A stretch of DNA of 64,000 nt from Allobosea vaviloviae (lineage in GTDB: Bacteria > Pseudomonadota > Alphaproteobacteria > Rhizobiales > Beijerinckiaceae): positions 22,192 to 86,191 of the forward strand of contig NZ_LGSZ01000059.1 of NCBI RefSeq assembly GCF_001298265.1, in the 5' to 3' direction. This document shows positions 39,128-47,247 of the stretch, one piece after another (the first letter of the stretch is position 1; every line of letters begins with the position of its first letter). The translations under genes were made by a program, and so were the position numbers. The notes under the pieces were generated by a model. The model was not told where the DNA came from. It did no database searches and worked only from the letters and a program-made list of their open reading frames with translations.

Positions 39128-40660
39128 ATGAGCGCGTCGCAGGATCACGAGGGCTTCGCGGCCGCCTATGAGGCCGGCACGCCGCAATTGCTGCGGCAGG
39201 TGCTGGTCGGCGATTGCGAGACGCCGGTCGCCGCCTTCCTGAAGCTGCGCCACGCGACGACGGGCCCGGCCTTCCTGCTCGAATCGGTCGAGGGCGGGGC
39301 CGTGCGCGGGCGCTATTCGATGATCGGGCTGGAGCCGGATTTGATCTGGCGCTGCCATCATGGCGAGGCCTCAATCTGCCGCCCCGCCTTGGGCGATTCC
39401 TTCCTGGTCGATCCGCGCCCGGCCTTCGAGAGCCTGCGCGCCTTGCTCGCGGAGAGCGCGATTCCCGAGGGCGAGGCACTGGCTGGCGGCGACGAGCTGC
39501 CGCCGATGGCCGCCGGCGTGTTCGGCTATCTCGGCTACGACATGGTCCGGCTGATGGAGCGGCTGCCGGAGCCCAAGGAGACCGGTACCGGCGTGCCAGA
39601 CGCCATCCTGATGCGGCCTACGCTGATGGTGGTGTTCGATGCCGTGCGCGACGAGATCCATGTCGTGACGCCGGTGCGCCATCAGCCGGGCGTGCCCGCA
39701 CGCGCGGCCCATGAGCGGGCGCTCGAGCGGCTTGACGCCGTGGTGCGGGCGCTCGAAGGCCCCCTGCCCCCGGAGGCCGCAATCGACATCGCAAGCCTGC
39801 CGGATCCCGACATCGTCTCGAACACCACCGAGTCGGAATTCCATGCCATGGTCGCCGCGGCGCAGGACTATGTTCGCGCCGGCGACATCTTCCAGGTCGT
39901 GCTGTCGCAGCGCTTCGAGGCGCCGTTCCAGCTTCCGCCCTTCGCGCTCTACCGGGCGCTGCGGCGTGTCAATCCGGCGCCGTTCCTGTGCTATCTCGAC
40001 TTCGCCGATTTCCAGATCGTCTGTTCAAGCCCCGAGATCCTGGTCCGGCTGCGTGACGACACCGTCACCATCCGCCCGATCGCCGGCACGCGCCGTCGCG
40101 GTGCCACCCCCGCCGAAGACGAGGCGCTGGCGCAGGAACTGATGGCCGACCCCAAGGAGCGCGCCGAGCATCTGATGCTGCTCGACCTCGGCCGCAACGA
40201 TGTCGGCCGCGTCGCGAAGATCGGCACGGTGAAGGTCACCGATTCCTTCTTCATCGAGCGCTACAGCCAGGTCATGCACATCGTCTCGAATGTCGAAGGC
40301 GAGATCGATCCGCGCCACGACGCGCTGGCCGCATTGTCGGCCGGCTTCCCCGCCGGTACGGTCTCGGGGGCGCCGAAGGTCCGGGCGATGGAGATCATCG
40401 ACGAACTGGAGCACGATGCGCGCGGCGCCTATGGCGGCTGCATCGGCTATTTTGGCGCGAACGGCGAGATGGACACCTGCATCGTGTTGCGTACGGCCGT
40501 GGTCAAGGACGGGCGCATGCATGTCCAGGCCGGCGCCGGCATCGTCTACGACTCGAACCCGGCCTCCGAGCAGGCCGAATGCGTCAACAAGGCCAAGGCG
40601 CTGTTCAAGGCCGCCGAAGAGGCGATCCGATTCGCCGCGAGAGCCGGCCGCGGGCAGTAG
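39128..40660 (+). CDS. trpE: Anthranilate synthase component I
   Basis: 510 residues, two bases after ppiD. Converts chorismate to anthranilate with ammonia from component II (TrpG). Key motifs: LLESVEGGAVRGRYSMIG (the Trp-inhibitor site with LLES), FQVVLSQRFE, PFLCYLDF, IAGTRRRG, LDLGRNDVGRVAK, and GTVSGAPKVRAMEIIDELE, followed by YGGCIGYFG. It is not fused to the glutaminase domain, unlike the TrpE(G) fusion known in Sinorhizobium, and trpG is not adjacent. No leader-peptide attenuator was seen, in keeping with its position inside an operon. Confidence 0.97.
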   Translation: MSASQDHEGFAAAYEAGTPQLLRQVLVGDCETPVAAFLKLRHATTGPAFLLESVEGGAVRGRYSMIGLEPDLIWRCHHGEASICRPALGDSFLVDPRPAFESLRALLAESAIPEGEALAGGDELPPMAAGVFGYLGYDMVRLMERLPEPKETGTGVPDAILMRPTLMVVFDAVRDEIHVVTPVRHQPGVPARAAHERALERLDAVVRALEGPLPPEAAIDIASLPDPDIVSNTTESEFHAMVAAAQDYVRAGDIFQVVLSQRFEAPFQLPPFALYRALRRVNPAPFLCYLDFADFQIVCSSPEILVRLRDDTVTIRPIAGTRRRGATPAEDEALAQELMADPKERAEHLMLLDLGRNDVGRVAKIGTVKVTDSFFIERYSQVMHIVSNVEGEIDPRHDALAALSAGFPAGTVSGAPKVRAMEIIDELEHDARGAYGGCIGYFGANGEMDTCIVLRTAVVKDGRMHVQAGAGIVYDSNPASEQAECVNKAKALFKAAEEAIRFAARAGRGQ

Positions 40661-40670
40661 GCAGAAAGCA

Positions 40671-40748
40671 CGTCATGCTCGGGCTTGACCCGAGCATCTC
40701 CTGGAAAGCGATTCTCGGGTCTGCGCTGCGCTCCGCCCGAGAATGACG
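40671..40748. repeat. Intergenic repeat, CGTCATGCTCGGG family, copy 2
   Basis: Begins with the same 30 bases as the repeat at 21537 and ends CGCCCGAGAATGACG. It is 30 bases shorter than copy 1 because the middle spacer is missing. It lies between the convergent trpE and UPF0114 genes. Confidence 0.8.
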
Positions 40749-40758
40749 CGATCTCCCG

Positions 40759-41346
40759 TCAGTGTCCCTTGCCATTGGGGACGGTCATCCTGTCGACCCA
40801 GGCGATGCCGATCGCCGACAGGATGAACACCGTATGGATCACCGTCTGCAGGATGATGCCGGTCTCGGTGTACTCCGTCGTGCGGCCTGCGCTGCCGATA
40901 TTGCCGGCCTCGATGAAGGTCCGCAGCAGATGAATAGACGAGATGCCGATGATCGCCATGGCGAGCTTGATCTTGAGCACGCTGGCATTGACGTGGCTCA
41001 GCCATTCCGGCTGGTCGGGATGGTTCTGCAGACCGAGGCGGGAGACGAAGGTCTCGTAGCCGCCGATGATGACCATGATCAGCAGGTTCGAGATCATCAC
41101 CACGTCGATCAGGCCCAGCACGACCAGCATGATCTGCTGCTCCGAGAAATTGAAGGCGTGCGTGATGAGGTGCCACAGCTCCTTGAGGAACAGGAAGACA
41201 TAGACGCACTGCGCCACGATCAGCCCGAGATAGAGCGGCAATTGCAGCCAGCGCGACGCAAAGATGATCCTCGGCAACGGGCCCAGGCGCCCGGCGGCGG
41301 GCCCGGCAAGAGCGGGGGTGTCAGGCGTCTCGCCGGGGTGCGACAT
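40759..41346 (-). CDS. UPF0114 (YqhA) family membrane protein
   Basis: 195 residues from the ATG at 41346. Four hydrophobic segments are visible, with family features FASRWLQLPLYLGLIVAQ at the N-terminus, LIDVVMISNLLIMVIIGGYETFVS in the middle and KIKLAMAIIGISSIHLLRTFIE. Members are small inner-membrane proteins of unknown function (TIGR00645). An upstream in-frame start at 41385 exists but would add a poorly conserved polar extension. Confidence 0.9.
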   Translation of the reverse strand: MSHPGETPDTPALAGPAAGRLGPLPRIIFASRWLQLPLYLGLIVAQCVYVFLFLKELWHLITHAFNFSEQQIMLVVLGLIDVVMISNLLIMVIIGGYETFVSRLGLQNHPDQPEWLSHVNASVLKIKLAMAIIGISSIHLLRTFIEAGNIGSAGRTTEYTETGIILQTVIHTVFILSAIGIAWVDRMTVPNGKGH

Positions 41347-41590
41347 GGTCGATCTCAAGTCCTTCGAACGAATGATGCAGTGCAAAATAAGCTGCTGCTA
41401 GATGGGGCGAAAGAGGCCATGGCGCAAGCGCTGCCGTGAAAAGCTTCTGCGAACGCGGATCAAGCCATTTGACGACGAAATTTTGACGCTATCATGCGTC
41501 AGGCTTTCATCATCACGGCGTAACGGCTACGCTTGGAGATCATCAGAGGACGCGCAAGCTTCCTCTCGCTGGAGAGGAAAGGATTTTCCC

Positions 41591-42076
41591 ATGATCAAGA
41601 CATTCTCCCTGGTCAAGACCGCGACCGTCGCTATGGCGCTGATCGGCGGCGCGCTGATGGCGGCCCCCGCCAGCGCCGCGCCCTTGAGCGCGACCTCGGG
41701 ATCGGCCCTGGCACTGGCCACGGGCGGCAACGACCTCGTCGAGACCGTTCAGTATCGGCGCTACGGCTACGGCCCGCGCTATGGCTACCGCGGCGGCTAC
41801 TATCGCGGCGGACGCGGGGCGGCGGTGGGCGCCGGCATCGCGGCGGGCGTGATCGGCGGCGCGCTTGCGGCCGGTGCGCTGGCAGGGCCTCGTTATGTCG
41901 AGCCGGCACCGATCTATGTCGAGCCCGCCCCGGTTTATGGCGCTCCCGTTCGCGCTTACGGCTATGGCGCGTCGGATGTCGATGCGGTGGCGTATTGCTC
42001 GCGCCGCTTCCGCAGCTACGACCCCGAGACCGGCACCTACATCGCCTCCGGCGGCGTGGTTCGCGCCTGCCCCTGA
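41591..42076 (+). CDS. BA14K family exported protein
   Basis: 161 residues. Signal peptide ends near ASAAP. A Tyr/Gly/Arg tract (VQYRRYGYGPRYGYRGG) leads into a hydrophobic Gly/Ala segment (AAVGAGIAAGVIGGALAAGALAG) that could insert in a membrane, then a Pro/Val/Glu-rich spacer. The C-terminal 30 residues AYCSRRFRSYDPETGTYIAS and GVVRACP form the BA14K domain, named after an immunoreactive Brucella protein with a lectin-like effect. A strong terminator follows the stop. Confidence 0.85.
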   Translation: MIKTFSLVKTATVAMALIGGALMAAPASAAPLSATSGSALALATGGNDLVETVQYRRYGYGPRYGYRGGYYRGGRGAAVGAGIAAGVIGGALAAGALAGPRYVEPAPIYVEPAPVYGAPVRAYGYGASDVDAVAYCSRRFRSYDPETGTYIASGGVVRACP

Positions 42077-42134
42077 GCAGGTCGCCCCTGACATGGGCTG
42101 ACCGCAAGGACGGCGAGACCTTCTCGCATCGCTG

Positions 42135-42167
42135 CCTCCCCGCATTGCTGCGGGGAGGTTTTTCTTT
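42135..42167 (+). terminator. Rho-independent terminator of the BA14K gene
   Basis: Perfect ten-base stem CCTCCCCGCA / TGCGGGGAGG with loop TTGC, followed by TTTTTCTTT. Confidence 0.9.
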
Positions 42168-42218
42168 GCGGTTGATCGCGCCTATCCTCGCGGCGACCAT
42201 CCGACTCGGAGCCCTCCC

Positions 42219-43004
42219 TTGCGTATCGCCACCTGGAACGTCAATTCGGTCCGCCAGCGGCTCGGCCATTTGCTCGATTTTCTGAAGGAGGCCGAGCCGG
42301 ATGCGCTCTGCCTGCAGGAGATCAAATGCGTCGATGCCGACTTCCCGCGAGCCGAGATCGAGGAGGCCGGCTGGCAGGTCGAAACGCATGGGCAGAAGAC
42401 CTTCAACGGCGTCGCCATCATCTCGCGCACGAAGCTGGAGGACGTCCGGCGCGGCCTGCCGGGCGACGAGAGCGACGAGCAGGCGCGCTATCTCGAGGGC
42501 GTGCTGCCGCTGGGCTCCGGCGTCGTGCGCCTGGCCTCGATCTACCTGCCCAATGGCAACCCGCCCAACACCGAGAAATACCCCTACAAGCTCAGCTGGA
42601 TGCGGCGACTGACCGCCCATGCGCGGATGCTGCTCGCGCTGGAGGAGCCGCTGGTTCTGGCGGGCGACTACAACGTCATTCCCGACGCGCGCGATGCGCG
42701 CGACCCGGCTGCCTGGGTCTCCGACGCCCTGTTCCTGCCGCAGACGCGCGCCGCGTTTCGTGAACTGACCCATCTCGGCCTGACGGAGGCTCTGCGCGCC
42801 ACCACCGACGACACCGGTCTCTACACCTTCTGGGACTATCAGGCCGGCGCCTGGCAGCGCAACAACGGCATCCGCATCGACCATCTGCTGCTCTCAGCCC
42901 AGGCTGCCGACAGGCTTTCGGGCGTGCAGATCATCAAGCATGTGCGCGGCTGGGAGAAGCCGTCCGACCATGTGCCGGTGATGGTCGACCTCAAGGCCGC
43001 CTGA
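42219..43004 (+). CDS. xthA: Exodeoxyribonuclease III (AP endonuclease)
   Basis: 261 residues from a TTG start with GGAG seven bases upstream. An endonuclease/exonuclease/phosphatase fold: MRIATWNVNSVRQRL, CLQEIKC (metal Glu), YLPNGN, LAGDYNVIP (Asp-Asn), DYQAGAWQRNNGIRIDHLL and the final SDHVPV (catalytic Asp-His). It nicks DNA at abasic sites and trims 3' ends in base-excision repair. All catalytic residues are in place. Confidence 0.95.
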   Translation: MRIATWNVNSVRQRLGHLLDFLKEAEPDALCLQEIKCVDADFPRAEIEEAGWQVETHGQKTFNGVAIISRTKLEDVRRGLPGDESDEQARYLEGVLPLGSGVVRLASIYLPNGNPPNTEKYPYKLSWMRRLTAHARMLLALEEPLVLAGDYNVIPDARDARDPAAWVSDALFLPQTRAAFRELTHLGLTEALRATTDDTGLYTFWDYQAGAWQRNNGIRIDHLLLSAQAADRLSGVQIIKHVRGWEKPSDHVPVMVDLKAA

Positions 43005-43015
43005 GTCGCCCCACG

Positions 43016-43402
43016 CTATTCGCCGCTGCCGCGCCTGACGCCATCCTTGATGAAGACGCGAAACGGCGTCGTGCCGGTCGCGCTGCCATCGGCCGAGGTC
43101 CAGCGGCCGTTGTGGCAGAGCACGCCGCCCTGCGTAGCGAGCGCATCGAAGACGATGCTGTTGCGATAGGTCGTCCCGTTGGGCTCGATGGCGCGGAACT
43201 GCGTCCTGCACTGCCCGCCGGACACCACGGGATCGTAGTCGTGGATCATGATGCCGCCGCCGCCCGTGCTCGGAAAAGGGTCGGCGAGCACCGGCCAAGA
43301 TTCGTAGTTCTGCTGCGCCATGGCGGCGGCGCTGGTCAGAAGCGCCAGGGCGGTCCCCAGACCCAGCGGAACGACTTTTCGGAATGATATGATCATGCGC
43401 AT
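43016..43402 (-). CDS. Small exported protein of unknown function
   Basis: 128 residues with AGGGG upstream of the start at 43402. A signal peptide (hydrophobic VPLGLGTALALLTSAAAMAQ) is followed by a mature part with two cysteines (GGQCRTQFRA and GGVLCHNGRW) that could form one disulfide. Short Gly- and Asp-rich beta segments are suggested. I do not recognise a family. It lies downstream of exoR on the same strand. Confidence 0.6.
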   Translation of the reverse strand: MRMIISFRKVVPLGLGTALALLTSAAAMAQQNYESWPVLADPFPSTGGGGIMIHDYDPVVSGGQCRTQFRAIEPNGTTYRNSIVFDALATQGGVLCHNGRWTSADGSATGTTPFRVFIKDGVRRGSGE

Positions 43403-43473
43403 CGAACGGACCCCTTGCGGTTCTGTTCGGGATACGCCCGGGGCGAGACCGCGGATGCGGCGGCCGATACGGC

Positions 43474-44421
43474 TCAGCGCTGCGGCGCGCGCGAGCCGGC
43501 AACCTGCTGGCGTTCGATCAGGGCCAGCGCGGCCGTGCGATCGCTTGCGGAGGCGGACGCGAAGGCGACCTCGTGTCGCTCGATGATCCAGGCGTCGCGA
43601 GCGGGATCCGCGCTCTCGCGGGCCAGTGACAGCCACATCAACCCGAGCACGGGCTGGCGGGGCAGGCCCTCGCCGCCGCGCAGCAGCAGCTCGCCGAACA
43701 CCGCGCGCGCCGGGGCGTAGCCCTTCTCCGCAGACAGCTTCATCCAGCGCGCCGCCTGCCTGGCGTCGCGGCGGGTGCCCTGGCCGTTCATGTAGAGCCG
43801 GCCGAGATTGTACTGGCCTTCCGGGTCGCCGAAATAGGAGGCGGCGTAGTGGAACATGTCGAAGGCACGGTCGATATTGGGCTTCACATAGCTGCCCTTG
43901 ATGCCATCCATGAAATAGCCGCCGAGCGCCACAAACGCGCCGCCGACGATGCGGCCATCCGCAGTGCCGGGCGTGGCGTCGGCATTCTCGTCGGCGATCT
44001 TCGAGAAATACTCGAAGGCCTTGAGATCATTGGTCGGCACGCCCTCGCCGCCGGCATACATCCGGCCGAGCTTGAACTGGGCCGTGAGATGTCCCTGGGC
44101 CGCGGCATATTCGAGAGCACGGACGGCTCCGGCCTTGTCGCCGGCTGTGGAATCTCGCATCCAGGCCTTGATCGCGTCCCGCGCGCTGCTGAACGGCGCG
44201 AGCGGAAGCGCGGTGTGGGCTGTGGGGGCGTTGGGGGCCGGCGCGATGGTCGCGGCGCCCGCAGCGCCGGACTGCGGAGCGTCCGGCTCGGGCAAGGCGA
44301 TGCCCGGAATCGGGCGCGGCGGGATCGGACCACGACCGCTGGCGGAATCCTGCGCCCAGGCGGCCTGCTGGCCGCCCAGGACGAGGACAAACGCTGCGAT
44401 CGTGAGGTCAGATATCCGCAT
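43474..44421 (-). CDS. exoR: ExoR-like periplasmic Sel1-repeat regulator
   Basis: 315 residues: signal peptide ending near AWAQ, a Pro/Ala-rich stretch, then Sel1-like repeats such as [43 protein letters not shown] and [21 protein letters not shown]. The order and wording ([35 protein letters not shown]) closely resemble Sinorhizobium ExoR. That protein binds the sensor ExoS in the periplasm and restrains the ChvI response controlling exopolysaccharide and flagella. The start lies 14 bases inside the end of ilvD, so the two are coupled. Confidence 0.85.
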   Translation of the reverse strand: MRISDLTIAAFVLVLGGQQAAWAQDSASGRGPIPPRPIPGIALPEPDAPQSGAAGAATIAPAPNAPTAHTALPLAPFSSARDAIKAWMRDSTAGDKAGAVRALEYAAAQGHLTAQFKLGRMYAGGEGVPTNDLKAFEYFSKIADENADATPGTADGRIVGGAFVALGGYFMDGIKGSYVKPNIDRAFDMFHYAASYFGDPEGQYNLGRLYMNGQGTRRDARQAARWMKLSAEKGYAPARAVFGELLLRGGEGLPRQPVLGLMWLSLARESADPARDAWIIERHEVAFASASASDRTAALALIERQQVAGSRAPQR

Positions 44422-46138
44422 AGCAATGAGTCTCGGCCGCGCCTCCAGGATGGGTCACGGCCCCACCCTTGGCGGAGCCGACCGTCTGCGCATATTTCCA
44501 GAGCGCGCCGGAGTTGTAGTCGGTCTTCCGCGGCACCCAGCTCTTACGACGCTCCTCAAGTTCGGCATCAGAAAGGCGGACTGCGAGCTTTCCTGTGATC
44601 GCATCGAGCTCGATGATGTCGCCGTCGCGGATCAGCCCGATCGGCCCGCCAACAGCAGCCTCAGGCCCGACATGGCCGACGCAGAAGCCGCGCGTCGCGC
44701 CCGAGAAGCGGCCGTCCGTGATGAGCGCGACCTTGTCGCCCATGCCCTGCCCGTAGAGAGCGGCCGTCGTCGAGAGCATCTCGCGCATGCCCGGGCCCCC
44801 CTTGGGACCCTCGTAGCGGATGACGAGCACGTCGCCGACCTTGTATTTGCGCTTGCTGACGCAGGCGAAGGCATCCTCCTCGCAATCGAAGCAGCGCGCC
44901 GGGCCGGTGAAAACCAGGCTTTCGGCCGGCATGCCGGCGATCTTCACGATCGCGCCCTCAGGCGCCAGATTGCCCTCGAGGCCGACCACGCCGCCATTGT
45001 CCGACAGCGGCTTGTTGGCGGGGCGGATGACATCCTGCTCGTCGTTCCATTTCACCGAGGCAAGGTTCTCGGCAATGGTGCGGCCGGTGACCGTCATGCA
45101 GTCGCCATGCAGGAAACCGTGGTCGAGCAGGGTCTTCATCAGCAGCGGGATGCCGCCAACCTCGAACATGTCCTTGGCGACGTATTTTCCGCCGGGCTTC
45201 AGATCGGCGATGTAGGGGGTCTTCTTGAAGATCTCGGCGACGGCGAAGAGATCGAAATCGATGCCGCATTCATGCGCGATCGCCGGCAGGTGCAGCGCGC
45301 CATTGGTCGAGCCGCCCGAGGCCGCGACGACCATCGCGGCGTTTTCCAGCGCCTTGCGGGTGACGATGTCGCGCGGGCGGATGTTCCGGGCGATCAGCTC
45401 CATCACCATCTCGCCGGCGGTGTAGCAGAAGGTGTCGCGCACGTCGTAGGGCGCGGGCGCGCCGCAGCTATAGGGCAGCGCCAGGCCGATCGCCTCGGCG
45501 ACGGTGGCCATGGTGTTGGCGGTGAACTGCGCGCCGCAGGAGCCCGAGGACGGGCAGGCCGCCTCTTCCAGTTCCTTGAGGTCCTCGTCGGACATCGCGC
45601 CGACCGAATGCTTGCCGACGGCCTCGAACACGTCCTGCACGGTGACGGGCTTGCCCTTGAAGGTGCCCGGCAGGATCGAGCCGCCATAGATGAAGATGGA
45701 GGGCACGTTCAGGCGCACCATCGCCATCATCATGCCCGGCAGCGACTTGTCGCAGCCGGCCAGGCCGACGAGCGCGTCATAGCAATGGCCGCGCATGGTC
45801 AACTCGACCGAGTCGGCGATGCATTCGCGCGAGGCCAGCGACGACTTCATGCCCTGGTGGCCCATGGCGATGCCGTCAGTCACGGTGATCGTGCAGAACT
45901 CGCGCGGCGTCCCCTGCGCCGAGGCAACGCCCTTCTTGACCGCCTGAGCCTGGCGCATCAGCGAGATGTTGCAGGGGGCGGCCTCGTTCCAGCAGGAGGC
46001 GACGCCGACGAAGGGCTGCGAAATCTGGCGGGCGGTCATGCCCATCGCGTAATAATAGGAGCGGTGCGGGGCGCGGGCCGGGCCAACGCTCACATGCCGG
46101 CTGGGAAGCCTGGACTTGTCGAAAACACGCGCATCCAT
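44408..46138 (-). CDS. ilvD: Dihydroxy-acid dehydratase
   Basis: 576 residues from the ATG at 46138 with GAGGAAA upstream. Dehydrates dihydroxy acids to the 2-keto acids of valine and isoleucine synthesis, and also feeds pantothenate. Fe-S cluster cysteines are seen in [19 protein letters not shown] and [46 protein letters not shown] and the final GAVTHPGGA are family signatures. Upstream 46139-46500 has no gene. The last 14 bases overlap the exoR-like gene. Confidence 0.96.
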   Translation of the reverse strand: MDARVFDKSRLPSRHVSVGPARAPHRSYYYAMGMTARQISQPFVGVASCWNEAAPCNISLMRQAQAVKKGVASAQGTPREFCTITVTDGIAMGHQGMKSSLASRECIADSVELTMRGHCYDALVGLAGCDKSLPGMMMAMVRLNVPSIFIYGGSILPGTFKGKPVTVQDVFEAVGKHSVGAMSDEDLKELEEAACPSSGSCGAQFTANTMATVAEAIGLALPYSCGAPAPYDVRDTFCYTAGEMVMELIARNIRPRDIVTRKALENAAMVVAASGGSTNGALHLPAIAHECGIDFDLFAVAEIFKKTPYIADLKPGGKYVAKDMFEVGGIPLLMKTLLDHGFLHGDCMTVTGRTIAENLASVKWNDEQDVIRPANKPLSDNGGVVGLEGNLAPEGAIVKIAGMPAESLVFTGPARCFDCEEDAFACVSKRKYKVGDVLVIRYEGPKGGPGMREMLSTTAALYGQGMGDKVALITDGRFSGATRGFCVGHVGPEAAVGGPIGLIRDGDIIELDAITGKLAVRLSDAELEERRKSWVPRKTDYNSGALWKYAQTVGSAKGGAVTHPGGAAETHCYADI

Positions 46139-46500
46139 CGTCTTTTTTTCCTCGTTCCGCCCTGCGCTGTGACGCGCGCGGCAGATGTGCCACGCAGCCT
46201 CAGCCGGGCGCAACGCTACACCCTCCTGCCCTGCAGACGCGGAACCGGCTCCAGCGACTGCGTGGCAGACTTTAATTTGTCTATATCTCAGTGACTTATC
46301 GCGCCTCCTAGCTGGGCGCGCTTTGTGGCGGCATCGCGGCAATTGTTCCACGGACGGAGCTCGCCGGATGCGAAGCTTTCAAGCTGTTGCGGACATGCAA
46401 CAGACAGCGTCGCAGCAAATCTCAGCCAGCAAGGGGGCGCTGCCTCGAGAGCAGCGCCGGGATGCAGGACGGTTACAAGGCGGCGTTGGATATGCCGGCG
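46139..46500. other. Intergenic region upstream of ilvD
   Basis: 362 bases between ilvD and the YqaA-family gene, both on the minus strand. It should contain the ilvD promoter. I looked for a leader peptide rich in branched-chain codons with an attenuator hairpin on the minus strand and did not find a convincing one. No RNA gene is evident. Confidence 0.4.
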
Positions 46501-47082
46501 CTAAAGCACCAACGGCAGGACGAAGAAGCCGCCAACCACCACCACGGCCAGCGCCAGCGCCGTCATCGGCAGGTGCTTCTCGATGAAGATGCGGATGTCG
46601 TCGCCATAGAAGCGCAGCGCCACCGCGATCATCATGAAGAAGGTAACGCGGGAGACGACCATGCCGATCGTGAACTTCCAGATGTCGAAATGCAGAAAGC
46701 CCGACATGATCGTCACGATCTTGAACGGGATCGGCGTCAGGCCCTTGGTGACGAGAACCCAGAACCAGTAGTCCTGCGAGGTGGCGATCAGGCTCGCGGC
46801 CTTGTCCTGCAGGCCATAGAGCGAGATCAGCCAGGAACCGACGGAGTCGTAGAGCAGCGCGCCGATGGCGTAGCCCAGATAACCGCCGAGCACGGCGCCG
46901 AGCGAACAGACGCCGGCATAGAACCAGGCCCGGTCAGGCCTGGCGATGCACATCGGCAGGAGCAGCGGCAGTGGCGGCAGCGGGCTGAACGAGCTTTCGA
47001 CGAAGGTCAGTGCAAACAGCAGCCACGGGGCGCCGGGATGCGACGCATAGGAGACGCACCAGTCATAGGCTCGCTTGAGCAT
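46501..47082 (-). CDS. YqaA/DedA-type (VTT domain) membrane protein
   Basis: 193 residues, about five hydrophobic segments. The sequence FVESSFSPLPPLPLLLPMCIARPDRAWFY at the N-terminus, GGYLGYAIGALLYDSVG, and the reentrant-like GLTPIPFKIVTIMSGFLHFD are typical of the YqaA branch of the SNARE-associated/VTT superfamily. DedA relatives are implicated in undecaprenyl-phosphate or phospholipid flipping; YqaA itself is uncharacterised. It stands between valS and ilvD. Confidence 0.88.
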   Translation of the reverse strand: MLKRAYDWCVSYASHPGAPWLLFALTFVESSFSPLPPLPLLLPMCIARPDRAWFYAGVCSLGAVLGGYLGYAIGALLYDSVGSWLISLYGLQDKAASLIATSQDYWFWVLVTKGLTPIPFKIVTIMSGFLHFDIWKFTIGMVVSRVTFFMMIAVALRFYGDDIRIFIEKHLPMTALALAVVVVGGFFVLPLVL

Positions 47083-47205
47083 GGCGTGGGAACAACCGGT
47101 CCTGGGTTAGCGGCAGCAAGGCGCATGGCAGCTCTGCGCCGCGCGCATTTAACCGCCTCGGTGGAAGATTGCCAGAGGTGTCTTACGCTAAGGTCAATTT
47201 GACGA

Positions 47206-47238
47206 CGGAGTCGTGACCGGATGCAGGCCACGACTCCG
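47206..47238 (-). terminator. Hairpin after valS (possible terminator)
   Basis: Perfect ten-base arms CGGAGTCGTG and CACGACTCCG with a 13-base loop, nine bases past the valS stop. No T-tract follows on the minus strand, so termination is only possible. Confidence 0.45.
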
Positions 47239-47247
47239 AAAAGGCGC

